From positions 37,909 through 101,908 of the forward strand of contig JBQNAI010000007.1 in NCBI GenBank assembly GCA_052170555.1: 64,000 bases of DNA, read 5' to 3'. The stretch comes from Scybalousia_A sp052170555. GTDB lineage: Bacteria; Bacteroidota; Bacteroidia; Bacteroidales; P3. The notes beneath the pieces are model-generated. The model ran no database searches and was not told where the DNA came from. It saw only the letters and a list, made by a program, of their open reading frames with translations. Position 1 is the stretch's first letter. Each line of letters begins with the position of its first letter. Positions 52,272 through 60,353 of this stretch are shown here, piece by piece. The position numbers were made by a program, and so were the translations under genes.

Positions 52272-53033
52272 ATGAAAAATAGAACTATTGTAATAAAGTC
52301 ACTGTTGTTTGTTGTGTCCTTATTGTGTTTAGTTTTTGTTGGATTCTGTCAGTATGATACAGGATTCTCTCGTCCTATTGTTACGGAAAATGGTAGGTTC
52401 AATTATTACGAACTTCCACCCATACAAACTTCAGAGGGAGTGTTAATATTTTTGGACAGAAACTTAGGTGCGTTAAGTAATGACATAACTTCTTCGGACA
52501 GTTGGGGAGATCTTTATCAGTGGGGTCGAAAAACGGACGGTCATGAGAAACGTCTGTCAGATACCACCAATACTATTTCACCTAATTTCACACTTACAAA
52601 CAACGAATTTATTGTTGATTCGGCTCGTGCTAATGACTGGATAATTTATCCGCAAGATGATTTGTGGAATGGGGGAGACGGTATTAATAATCCTTGTCCT
52701 TGTGGGTACAGATTGCCAACAAAAAGTGAATGGAAAGCTGTTGTAGATTTGGGATATGAGATTAAACCGACAGAAACAGGCTTTTACTATATTTCTTTTG
52801 GTGATGGGCAATTACAACTTCCTTGTGCAGGTTTACGGAATGCCTTTACTGGCAATTTTCAGTATCAGGGAATGAGAGGCTATTATTGGGCGGGAGATGT
52901 CAAAACTAAAGGAATGTCCGGCGGGATTGACTTTGATAAATCCGAGATTACAACTAATGTAACTATTTATGGATTTAGGGCCTTTGGACGTAGCGTTAGA
53001 TGTCTTAGAGGCGAATCTGACAAGAGAAAATAG
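52272..53033 (+). CDS. Exported FISUMP (Fibrobacter major paralogous) domain protein
   Basis: Signal peptide (SLLFVVSLLCLVFVGFC), a short lead, then a domain with the C-type-lectin-like FISUMP/formylglycine-enzyme-like signature: FLDRNLGAL, DLYQWGRKTDGHEK, NPCPCGYRLPTKSEWKAV, PCAGLRNAFTG, YYWAGD and the end FGRSVRCLRG. These domains are usually surface-exposed and are thought to bind ligands; no catalytic role is assigned. 253 residues. Paired with the barrel protein upstream. Confidence 0.82.
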   Translation: MKNRTIVIKSLLFVVSLLCLVFVGFCQYDTGFSRPIVTENGRFNYYELPPIQTSEGVLIFLDRNLGALSNDITSSDSWGDLYQWGRKTDGHEKRLSDTTNTISPNFTLTNNEFIVDSARANDWIIYPQDDLWNGGDGINNPCPCGYRLPTKSEWKAVVDLGYEIKPTETGFYYISFGDGQLQLPCAGLRNAFTGNFQYQGMRGYYWAGDVKTKGMSGGIDFDKSEITTNVTIYGFRAFGRSVRCLRGESDKRK

Positions 53034-53295
53034 CTAGATGTTGTTTTTGTCGTTGATATAAGCATAATCAATAAGTAGACTACATATATATGTTTTAACA
53101 ATTAATTACTACGGTTGAGTAAAAAAAGCAGGTCTGTTTAGTGCGTATCGTAATTGCAACCATTGAGTATATTTGTACATATATTCTTCTGTATAAAGTA
53201 TGTATATAAATACTCTAGAATTGATATCAATTCATTAATATTTATAATTAATTCTTTATTTTTTTATTTTAATTTCTTGATATGAAGAAACGATT

Positions 53296-53358
53296 ATTTA
53301 ATGTCAAGAAGCAATTGATTAAAGTCTCACTTTAGTCAATTGTTGTCCCATTTTAATT
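53296..53358 (-). repeat. 21-bp intergenic tandem array, 3 units
   Basis: Units at 53296 (type 2), 53317 and 53338 (type 1), read on the minus strand. It lies in the 731-base gap 53034-53764, which otherwise holds only the operator-promoter at 53541-53618. Confidence 0.82.
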
Positions 53359-53540
53359 TACTTATGTAAGATTTTAAATGAGTAATAAAATATTTTGATA
53401 TCCCGATAAAAGTAAAATGTTTACTTAATATTGAATATGTTCTATTGATTTTCGTACAATTATAAATTATTGCAAATGGCTATAAATGAAATACTAGGAC
53501 ATTATTATTGCATTTATAATTTAATTTTGTATATGTAATG

Positions 53541-53618
53541 TTTACTTGACTAAATGTAAAATAAAATATAAAAAAAGTATAATATTTTTGACTAATTGTA
53601 AAAAATATTATACTTTTG
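53541..53618 (+). promoter_or_regulatory. Promoter with overlapping dyad operator, membrane protein/Xre operon
   Basis: Promoter: TTTG at 53587-53590 and TACTTTTG at 53611-53618, exactly 20 bases apart. Across it lies a perfect 17-bp inverted repeat (53573-53589 with 53601-53617, arm AAAAGTATAATATTTTT). A direct repeat of TTGACTAAATGTAAAA (near 53546) and TTGACTAATTGTAAAA (near 53588) overlaps the same region. A repressor bound here would block the polymerase; the Xre protein encoded downstream is the natural candidate. The leader to the first ATG is about 140 bases. Confidence 0.65.
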
Positions 53619-53764
53619 CAATTAGAATAAAGAATCGTATTTCTTCTTATGCAAAGAAAAAGAAAAATACTTTTTATTGAGATTGATAATAGATGTGAAT
53701 ATTTAGAAGTGAATAATAATAATTAAAAAACCTTGCGATGGTATGAGGTAATCGTTAAAAAAAA

Positions 53765-54268
53765 ATGAAAAGAACATATTTATTTGATCACAAATGGATG
53801 AAAATTGGTTGGATATTGATAGGAATATCTGGTGTTTGGACGTTATTGATTGGAATATTTGGTTATGAAAACTTTGATTTGGAATTTCCAATGTTTTCTT
53901 TGCTGGGGCAATGTAATATTATGACGGATAATATAGGAACAGCAGATACCACAAGAGGCTATTTGGAATGGACAAATACCACGATGTCCACAACTATTTT
54001 GCCTATTGTATTTTTTATTGGAGCATTGTTAGCGGCATTTTCTAAAGAAAAGCAAGAAGATGAAGCAATAGTTCGGATAAGAGCAAACAGTTTTGTGTGG
54101 AGTATTCTATTTAGTTATGTGGTACTTATTTCTCTTTACTTATTTTTGTATGGTTTTACATTTATTTACGTATATATCTACGGCAGTCACCTATTTATCA
54201 TTCTTTATCTGCTTAAATTTCGTATTGCACTTAGAAAATATTATAAAGAGAATAGAAATGAAGAATAA
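53765..54268 (+). CDS. Four-helix membrane protein paired with an Xre regulator
   Basis: 167 residues with four transmembrane segments (WILIGISGVWTLLIGIFGY, TTILPIVFFIGALLAAF, SFVWSILFSYVVLISLYLFLYGF and a final FIYVYIYGSHLFIILYLL). Polar loop between the first two contains MFSLLGQCNIMTDN. I do not recognise a named family; membrane protein plus small Xre regulator pairs are common in Bacteroidetes and Firmicutes. Its last 11 bases overlap the start of the regulator gene, so the two are coupled. Confidence 0.75.
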   Translation: MKRTYLFDHKWMKIGWILIGISGVWTLLIGIFGYENFDLEFPMFSLLGQCNIMTDNIGTADTTRGYLEWTNTTMSTTILPIVFFIGALLAAFSKEKQEDEAIVRIRANSFVWSILFSYVVLISLYLFLYGFTFIYVYIYGSHLFIILYLLKFRIALRKYYKENRNEE

Positions 54269-54461
54269 TTTGCGAGTAGAAAGAACAATATTAAATGTAT
54301 CTCAGCAAGAGTTGGCAGACAAAGTTGGCGTAACCAGAGCGACTATTAATGCAATAGAAAAAGGCAAATATGCACCGAGTGGACTTGTTTTATTGAAAAT
54401 AGCGAGTATTTGTAAAAAATCGGTAGAAGAGATATTCCAGTTAGAGGAAAGAGATTGGTAG
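54258..54461 (+). CDS. Small Xre-family helix-turn-helix regulator
   Basis: 67-residue single-domain Cro/CI-type regulator: NNLRVERTILNVSQQELADK (helices 1-2), VGVTRATINAIEKGKYAPSG (recognition helix), then LLKIASICKKSVEEIFQLEE. It matches the YozG/plasmid-type short Xre proteins. The ATG at 54258 overlaps the membrane protein gene. Likely binds the 17-bp dyad upstream of the operon and controls it; this is inferred from position only. Confidence 0.92.
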   Translation: MKNNLRVERTILNVSQQELADKVGVTRATINAIEKGKYAPSGLVLLKIASICKKSVEEIFQLEERDW

Positions 54462-54498
54462 AGTAATAAGGAGATTCAATCTTCTGAAACCCAAACCG

Positions 54499-54546
54499 TA
54501 TGTAGCAACAGATATTATACAAATATAGTATTTTCGTTGCTACATA
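54499..54546. terminator. Two-way terminator between the Xre gene and hydG
   Basis: Stem TATGTAGCAAC/GTTGCTACATA (54499-54509 with 54536-54546), 11 bp perfect, 26-base AT-rich loop, between two convergent genes. Confidence 0.6.
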
Positions 54547-54558
54547 CCGTAGTAGTAG

Positions 54559-55965
54559 TTAGAAATAGATATCCCGTTGCCCCGATTCTATCTCCGATAG
54601 ATTTTTCTCTATCTTTGGAATCAGTTGTTTTTGATCGTATTCTGCTATCATTTGTTTTATCAATGCCATTCCTTTTCTTCGAGTTTCTTCGTGGGCAAAA
54701 TCTTCCAAATACTCTTTGAATGTAAACAATGCATTTGGTAGACAGTACTGTTTAATCAAACCTGGCTTTGCCAAATCCATAAAATCTCCACCTACTCTTC
54801 CTTTGCGGTAGCATCCTGTGCAGAAAGATGGAATATAGCCCTCATCTATAAATGAGTTTATTACATCTTCCATTTCTCTATGGTCCCCTAATTCGAATTG
54901 AGATCCGGTATTTTTTTCGTCTTCTGCGTATGCACCGGGATTTGTTTTGGATCCAGCTGAGATTTGAGATATACCATAATTTATGAGTGTGTTTCTCATA
55001 TCGCTATTTTCACGAGTGGAAAGAATCATTCCTGTATATGGTAGAGCGATACGAATAATAGCTACAAGTTTTTTGAAATCTTCATCACTCACGGGATTAG
55101 GTACATGCTCAGCATCGGGAGCACCCACAGCAGGTTCCATCCTTGGTACACTAACCGTATGAGGTCCGCAACCATAACAATCTTCCAAATGTTTTGCATG
55201 CTCCATTATTCCCAAAACTTCAAATTTATAATCACTCAGTCCGAATAGTGCTCCTATACCTACATCATTTATTCCTCCTTCTTGTGCCCTATCCATAACA
55301 GTCAAACGGTATGCATAATCAGACTTAGGAGAGCCTGCTGGATGGAAGCGTTTATATTCTATGGGATCATAGGTCTCTTGAAAACATACGTATGTTCCTA
55401 TTTTTTCTCCATGCAAACGTATGAAATCTTCCACTTCCATTGGGGCAAGTTCTACATTAATTCTTCTTACATAATCTTTCCCATTTCGTTCTTTCACTGC
55501 GTATGTCGTCCTTATTGCCTGGCACATATAATCAGTGCCATTTTTATTGTTTTCTCCACATATCAGTAGCACTCTTTTATGTCCTTGTTTTAGTAAAGCC
55601 CGAGTTTCGTCCGCTATCTCATTCATTGTTAAAATTTTTCTTTTAATAAGATGATTATCTTTGCGGAAAGAACAATATGTACAGTTGTTACAGCATACGT
55701 TTCCAGTGTATATGGGAGCAAAAAGTACTAAACGTTTACCATATATTTTATCTTTCACCGTATGAGCAACCTGCATAATTTTGTCTATTTGCTTAACATC
55801 CTCTACGCATAGAAGTGTAGCCACATCATTTAGGTCAAGTCCTTTGAGTTTTAGAGTCTTGTTCAAAATTTTGTTCAACTCACTTTCGTTAGGGGCTCTT
55901 CTGTCTAACATATTTTTCAATTTGTCCCCATCAATAAAGATTTTGTTTCTATTTGCTAAATTCAT
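54559..55965 (-). CDS. hydG: [FeFe]-hydrogenase H-cluster maturase HydG
   Basis: Radical-SAM tyrosine lyase that makes the CO and CN ligands of the H-cluster. The radical-SAM motif is CCNNCTYCSF (CxxxCxxC, about residue 95). The C-terminal auxiliary cluster motif CTGC...C has exactly 22 residues between, as in known HydG (FCTGCYRKGRVGG to IKQYC). Also DVGIGALFGLSDYKFE. 468 residues is normal. It follows the TM1266-like gene by 15 bases. HydE is not in the window, and hydF is 10 kb away. It implies an active [FeFe]-hydrogenase and anaerobic hydrogen metabolism. Confidence 0.96.
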   Translation of the reverse strand: MNLANRNKIFIDGDKLKNMLDRRAPNESELNKILNKTLKLKGLDLNDVATLLCVEDVKQIDKIMQVAHTVKDKIYGKRLVLFAPIYTGNVCCNNCTYCSFRKDNHLIKRKILTMNEIADETRALLKQGHKRVLLICGENNKNGTDYMCQAIRTTYAVKERNGKDYVRRINVELAPMEVEDFIRLHGEKIGTYVCFQETYDPIEYKRFHPAGSPKSDYAYRLTVMDRAQEGGINDVGIGALFGLSDYKFEVLGIMEHAKHLEDCYGCGPHTVSVPRMEPAVGAPDAEHVPNPVSDEDFKKLVAIIRIALPYTGMILSTRENSDMRNTLINYGISQISAGSKTNPGAYAEDEKNTGSQFELGDHREMEDVINSFIDEGYIPSFCTGCYRKGRVGGDFMDLAKPGLIKQYCLPNALFTFKEYLEDFAHEETRRKGMALIKQMIAEYDQKQLIPKIEKNLSEIESGQRDIYF

Positions 55966-55980
55966 GTTTTTTTATATTAA

Positions 55981-56250
55981 TTATTCCTTTAAAGTATTGT
56001 CTGTTTGAATCTTTGTAAATAAGCATTTAACTTCAAGGTTTGGCAATCTCCCAAGTTTTCCAGTTAGAGCGTTGATATCATTTGCTGAGGCTTCAATGAT
56101 AACATTGACAATATTTATACCTTTATTATGTAAAGGTAATCCATTTCTAGAAAGTATGTATTCAGAATACTGAGAAAGTAGGAAATTTACTTTATTTGCT
56201 ACAGTGATGTCATATATGACAATATTGATTATACCAATTCTCTTTTTCAT
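55981..56250 (-). CDS. TM1266-family iron-only hydrogenase system protein
   Basis: 89-residue ACT-like ferredoxin-fold protein: KRIGIINIVIYDITVANKVN, NGLPLHNKGINIVNVIIEAS and ALTGKLGRLPNLEVKCLFTK, the pattern annotated as putative regulator of the iron-only hydrogenase system. The family is found next to hydE/hydG; here it directly precedes hydG, 15 bases apart. Its biochemical role is not proven. Confidence 0.85.
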   Translation of the reverse strand: MKKRIGIINIVIYDITVANKVNFLLSQYSEYILSRNGLPLHNKGINIVNVIIEASANDINALTGKLGRLPNLEVKCLFTKIQTDNTLKE

Positions 56251-56378
56251 CAGTTACATTACAAGCCACATGAGGCATTTCTTTGGAATTAGGTGCTTAT
56301 TTATTTTGCTACTATCATCATGGGAGAGTTTATCAAACAGAGACATTTGATAAAGTCATCCAATCTGACATTCAATTG

Positions 56379-56386
56379 CAAAATTA
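56379..56386 (-). promoter_or_regulatory. -7 promoter box of the TM1266-hydG operon
   Basis: TAATTTTG on the minus strand, 128 bases before the ATG at 56250. The 442-base gap 56251-56692 contains nothing else but the Sel1 promoter. Confidence 0.45.
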
Positions 56387-56574
56387 CAAAAAAATCTTAC
56401 TTACAATGAATGTATAAATAAAAAATCTTCGTAAATGTTACTTTCTTATAATTAATTTGCTATATATAATATATACAATGTATGGAATTGTTATCTTGTT
56501 AATTAAGATTATAATTTTACTTTGTGAAATGGAGTTGAAAAGATAAATAATGACTTCAAATTAAAAATTTTATT

Positions 56575-56582
56575 TACTTTTG
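56575..56582 (+). promoter_or_regulatory. -7 promoter box of the Sel1 gene
   Basis: TACTTTTG, about 110 bases before the ATG at 56693. Confidence 0.45.
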
Positions 56583-56692
56583 CACGGTGAAAAGGTGATA
56601 AATACGATTGGAGACATTCAATATATTTTTTGGTGAAATAAGAAATATATCTATAATTCAAATAAATTAATTATTAAAGTAGCAATAGAGTT

Positions 56693-57193
56693 ATGCATTT
56701 TGTACTTAAGAACATTATATTTGTTGGGATATTATTATATTTTGGATTGATTAATGCACAGAATATTAATCAATTGATGGCTAAGGCGAAGAAAGGAGAT
56801 CCATCTTCTCAATTATTTTTAGGACTTTGTTATCAGGAAGGTAGAAGTGTTCAAAAAAATGACTCACTTGCTATCTATTGGCTAAATAAATCAGCACGTC
56901 AAGGTTTATCTGAGGCTCAAGTAATGTTGGCGAATTGCTATAAAGAGGGTAGAGGTGTAGAAAAAGATAGTATAAAAGCATTTGAATTGTATGAACAAGC
57001 TTCCTGGAGTGGAGGTTCTTTGAGTTTGGATGCAATGGGAGATTGTTACTATTACGGTATAGGGGTACAAAGAGATGTCATAAGGGCAAGGTATTATTAT
57101 TCCAAAGCTGCAAAACGAGGATTTAAAAAATCAAAAATTAAATATGATAAAATACGTTTCAAAAAAGATGAGGACGAATTACTTATACTATAA
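56693..57193 (+). CDS. Exported Sel1-repeat protein
   Basis: Signal peptide (KNIIFVGILLYFGLINAQ) and three Sel1-like repeats: SSQLFLGLCYQEGRSVQKND, AQVMLANCYKEGRGVEKDS and LDAMGDCYYYGIGVQRDV, with the usual A-x-x-Y/W...G-x-G-V pattern. 166 residues, ending in a basic/acidic tail. Sel1 repeats mediate protein contacts; the partner is not evident. Single gene. Confidence 0.88.
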   Translation: MHFVLKNIIFVGILLYFGLINAQNINQLMAKAKKGDPSSQLFLGLCYQEGRSVQKNDSLAIYWLNKSARQGLSEAQVMLANCYKEGRGVEKDSIKAFELYEQASWSGGSLSLDAMGDCYYYGIGVQRDVIRARYYYSKAAKRGFKKSKIKYDKIRFKKDEDELLIL

Positions 57194-57372
57194 CTAACGT
57201 GCTTATTTTGGTGTAGATATGTTTTGAATAAAAACAAGTATTTATATTAAGAATTATTATTTCTTGTATAGGAATTCCCTTATATTTAGAGTATGCCTTT
57301 CTCTCGTAGTCATTATGCAAATTATTTGTATAAGGATGTTTTTTTCGTACTTGGTATGTGTTATTTTTTTTG

Positions 57373-58026
57373 TTAATGGAAACTATTCAGTAGACTTGTG
57401 TTGTCGGGTAAGAAGGTGGCAATTGCAAGATACAATCCAAAAGCGATAAGAATTGTCCCAACAACACGATTTATAATGGTAATAACATTATCTGTTAAAA
57501 ATTTTTTTAATTCATTACTGATTGCACACTTAATTATGTCTACGCAAAAATTAGTTATCAATACAGATGCAAGAAATACTATTTGTTCTCCTTGTTTTGC
57601 GTAAGAATTCGCTAAACCTATAGGTATAAGCCAAAATAACCAAGTGCCAGGATTTACGATATTAAAAAGAAATCCTTGACCTAAATATTTTAATCGTAAA
57701 TTGTTTTCCTTAATTAATGAATGTTGAGGTGTTTGTGAAATATGTCTTCTGCTTGCAGTATAAAGTCCAAAACCTATTATAATGATACCTCCAATCGTGG
57801 ATATTATTTTTTGGGCATAACGTGTTTCAAATACGGAAGACAAACCGTACCAGGCGATAAAAACCATTATAATATCACTTAGTGAAATTCCTAGGACAAG
57901 ATGTGAACCAGAACGAAACCCTTTAGAGATGCTTGTTTGTATTAGTTTAAAAAAGGCAGGACCAACCATTAAAGATAGTGTAAGTCCAAATAGAGTTCCC
58001 TGTGTTATGATATGAAATATTCCCAT
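57373..58026 (-). CDS. LysE-family transporter
   Basis: Six predicted transmembrane segments in 217 residues, with the family start GTLFGLTLSLMVGPAFFKLIQTSI, the GISLSDIIMV motif and the NIVNPGTWLFWLIP motif, as in LysE/RhtB amino-acid exporters. The substrate cannot be inferred. Divergent from ribBA with a shared, mirror-symmetric promoter region. Confidence 0.88.
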   Translation of the reverse strand: MGIFHIITQGTLFGLTLSLMVGPAFFKLIQTSISKGFRSGSHLVLGISLSDIIMVFIAWYGLSSVFETRYAQKIISTIGGIIIIGFGLYTASRRHISQTPQHSLIKENNLRLKYLGQGFLFNIVNPGTWLFWLIPIGLANSYAKQGEQIVFLASVLITNFCVDIIKCAISNELKKFLTDNVITIINRVVGTILIAFGLYLAIATFLPDNTSLLNSFH

Positions 58027-58061
58027 AAATTAAATTAAACTTAATATTTTTGTCATTTAAT

Positions 58062-58096
58062 TTTGCAAAGATACAGAGTTTTCTTATCTTTGCAAA
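58062..58096. promoter_or_regulatory. Mirror-symmetric divergent promoters, LysE gene and ribBA
   Basis: Plus promoter: TTTG 58062-58065 and TATCTTTG 58085-58092, spacing 19. Minus promoter: TTTG (CAAA at 58093-58096) and TATCTTTG (58066-58073), spacing 19. The whole 35-base region is a near-perfect palindrome whose two promoters share and occlude each other. Confidence 0.75.
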
Positions 58097-58139
58097 ATAT
58101 TTTAGCTATGTAAATTTTGTGATAAAGATAAGATGACTT

Positions 58140-59345
58140 ATGGATACTAAATTGAATACAATAGAAGAGGCTATTGAAGATATTCGACAGGGTAAATTTG
58201 TTATTGTTGTGGATGATGAGGATAGAGAGAATGAGGGTGACTTAGTTGTTGCAGCAGAAAAAATAACTCCTGAGCAAGTTAATTTTATGTTAAAGAATGC
58301 TCGCGGTGTTCTCTGTGCTCCTATAACGATATCTCGTTGCAAAGAATTAAATTTATCCCATCAGGTAAATGATAATACATCTGTCCTAGGTACTCCGTTT
58401 ACAATTACTATAGATAAATTAGAAGGTTGTACTACTGGTGTGTCTATTTATGACAGATGTGCAACAATCAATCACTTGGCTAATCCATATGCCAAAGCTT
58501 CGGATTTTGGGAGACCTGGGCATATTAATCCTTTGTATGCTCAAGACGAAGGAGTACTTAAGAGAGCAGGTCATACAGAAGCTGTGGTTGATTTATGTCG
58601 TTTGGCAGGATTATATCCGGCGGGATCTTTGATGGAGATCATGGATGAAGATGGTACGATGGCAAGATTACCATTTTTAATAGAATTCGCGAAAAGACAT
58701 GATTTAAAAATTATATCTATTGAGGATTTGATTGCGTATAGATTGAATCATGAAACGCTCGTGGATAAACATCAGGAGGTTGATTTCCCCACAAAGTGGG
58801 GTCATTTTAGTTTAATCGCATATACTCAGAAAAATAATGGATTTTCTCATCTTGTGATCAAGAAAGGGGAATGGAAGAAAGATGAGCCTGTGCTTGTAAG
58901 GATGCATTCTTGTTGTGCTACAGGAGATATATTTGGCTCTATGCGTTGCGATTGTGGAGAACAGTTGCACAAGGCTATGCAAGATATAGAAATGGAAGGA
59001 AAGGGTATGGTCGTTTACATGAATCAGGAAGGAAGAGGAATAGGATTGATTAATAAACTGCATGCTTATAAACTTCAAGATGAAGGGATGGACACAGTAC
59101 AGGCAAATATTGCATTGGGGTTTAAACCCGATGAAAGAAATTATGGTATAGGTGCTCAGATTTTGCGAGATATGGATGCTACACGTATCCGTTTGATGAC
59201 AAACAACCCTTTAAAGAGAGTTGGATTGGAGGGATTTGGAATTAAAATTGTTGAAACTGTGCCTATTGTTATAGAACCTAATGAATATGATTTTCACTAT
59301 TTGAAAACAAAAAAAGATAAAATGGGACATAATTTGCCTATGTGA
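58140..59345 (+). CDS. ribBA: Bifunctional DHBP synthase / GTP cyclohydrolase II
   Basis: First steps of riboflavin synthesis: one domain makes dihydroxybutanone phosphate, the other opens GTP. N-terminal RibB (1-205): IVVDDEDRENEGDLV, the catalytic loop GVLCAP, SDFGRPGHINPL, RAGHTEAVVDL. C-terminal RibA (about 210-401): MHSCCATGDIFGSMRCDCGEQL with the three zinc Cys, and MNQEGRGIGLINKLHAY with the catalytic region. 401 residues is standard. Single gene with its own promoter; other rib genes are not nearby. Confidence 0.96.
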   Translation: MDTKLNTIEEAIEDIRQGKFVIVVDDEDRENEGDLVVAAEKITPEQVNFMLKNARGVLCAPITISRCKELNLSHQVNDNTSVLGTPFTITIDKLEGCTTGVSIYDRCATINHLANPYAKASDFGRPGHINPLYAQDEGVLKRAGHTEAVVDLCRLAGLYPAGSLMEIMDEDGTMARLPFLIEFAKRHDLKIISIEDLIAYRLNHETLVDKHQEVDFPTKWGHFSLIAYTQKNNGFSHLVIKKGEWKKDEPVLVRMHSCCATGDIFGSMRCDCGEQLHKAMQDIEMEGKGMVVYMNQEGRGIGLINKLHAYKLQDEGMDTVQANIALGFKPDERNYGIGAQILRDMDATRIRLMTNNPLKRVGLEGFGIKIVETVPIVIEPNEYDFHYLKTKKDKMGHNLPM

Positions 59346-59363
59346 TAAAAATCCTCATTTAAT

Positions 59364-59394
59364 TTTGTGCATACGGATAAAAGTATTAACTTTG
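59364..59394 (+). promoter_or_regulatory. Promoter of the coiled-coil/zapA transcript
   Basis: TTTG at 59364-59367 and TAACTTTG at 59387-59394, 19 bases apart, 37 bases before the GTG at 59432. Confidence 0.7.
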
Positions 59395-59431
59395 CAGACT
59401 AGAATTTGATCAATTCACATATTTTGTCGTT

Positions 59432-59746
59432 GTGGCTGGCATAGAAGAAAAAATATTAGATATAGAAAAGAAAGTTAAGTTTTTGGTATGGGATAGAATC
59501 GAATTGAAGAAGAATTTATCTGATAAGGAACAGGAACTAGCAATATTGAAAGAACAGATAAGGGAATTAGTTGATGAAAATAGGGAATTAAAAAAAAATA
59601 AAACAATAAATAACTTAGAAAAAATAATAATTAACAATTCAGATATTGCTGAATGTAGGATTTTAATAAATAATTTGTTGAGAAGAATAAATAGAAGTAT
59701 TTCAATAATTTCAAAGGATAATAATGGACGAGAGTTTGACGATTAG
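59432..59746 (+). CDS. Small coiled-coil protein upstream of zapA
   Basis: 104 residues, helical with heptad-like repeats over residues 5-65 (EEKILDIEKKVKFLV, LSDKEQELAILKEQIRELVDENRELK). The start is a GTG at 59432; there is no ATG in frame. Overlaps zapA by 23 bases, so the two are translationally coupled. It resembles the small coiled-coil proteins that precede zapA in Bacteroidetes and, in shape, ZapB; a divisome role is inferred only. Confidence 0.75.
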   Translation: MAGIEEKILDIEKKVKFLVWDRIELKKNLSDKEQELAILKEQIRELVDENRELKKNKTINNLEKIIINNSDIAECRILINNLLRRINRSISIISKDNNGREFDD

Positions 59747-60032
59747 TATTGATATTTTGCAAAGACCTTATTGTGTTAGAGTAAACAAGCAGGACGAAGA
59801 AATTTTTCGTCAAGCATCTCAAGAAATAGAATCATTGATTCAAAAATATACTACGAAGAGTGGTGTGTATAGGGATAAGCAGGATCTTTTGGCTATGGCT
59901 TTATTGGAAAGTACGGTGATGATACTAAAAGATAAGGTTAAAGATAAGAACTTAGAAGAGAGTAGGATATTGATTGATAGATTGAATAGTGTTGATGAAT
60001 TGTTGTCCTCGCAACTGGAAAAAATAGAATAA
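59724..60032 (+). CDS. zapA: Cell division protein ZapA
   Basis: FtsZ-bundling protein. N-terminal ZapA globular domain TISIDILQRPYCVRVNKQDEEIFR (split), QASQEIESLIQKYTTKS, and a C-terminal helix (DLLAMALLESTVMILKDKVK...) for coiled-coil dimerisation. 102 residues. It is followed by the GC-rich non-coding segment and rny, an order typical for Bacteroidetes. Confidence 0.88.
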   Translation: MDESLTISIDILQRPYCVRVNKQDEEIFRQASQEIESLIQKYTTKSGVYRDKQDLLAMALLESTVMILKDKVKDKNLEESRILIDRLNSVDELLSSQLEKIE

Positions 60033-60061
60033 AAAGATAGGGGGGATTTTTGAAATAGCAA

Positions 60062-60261
60062 ATATATGAGGCTGCACCTGATATGGCGGAAACAACAGTT
60101 CGCAAACTCAACAGTAATAAAAATAGAGACGGGTGCATTTGGTGGGTAAAGCGGACCCCAGTTCGTGGTGTTATACCTGGACCTTGTGAAAAGCAAGCGG
60201 CGGAGGCTTGATACCATCTAAAGCCCAAAACGTTTAGATAGGAGTTTTTGCATGATACTCC
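60062..60261 (+). ncRNA. Structured RNA between zapA and rny, probably 6S-like (ssrS)
   Basis: The 321-base gap between zapA and rny includes a segment with much higher GC than surrounding intergenic DNA and no coding potential. Several stems can be drawn: TGCACC/GGTGCA (around 60076 and 60132), ATCTAAA/TTTAGAT (60216-60222 with 60233-60239) and GGAGT/ACTCC (60241-60245 with 60257-60261). A 6S RNA at this position, in the order zapA-ssrS-rny, is what I recall from Bacteroidetes annotations. Boundaries are approximate, and the identity has not been checked against a covariance model. Confidence 0.55.
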
Positions 60262-60353
60262 AATGTTTTCGTTAGGTGTAGTCTTGTTTTGGATTTTCAA
60301 CATTTTGTTTTGTTGCTTACGTTTTTGGAATACTGAAACAATAAAACAACATT

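Noticed and set aside
60062..60261. tmRNA or RNase P RNA in the zapA-rny gap
   Set aside because: None of the invariant segments of either RNA is visible, and the position fits 6S RNA better.
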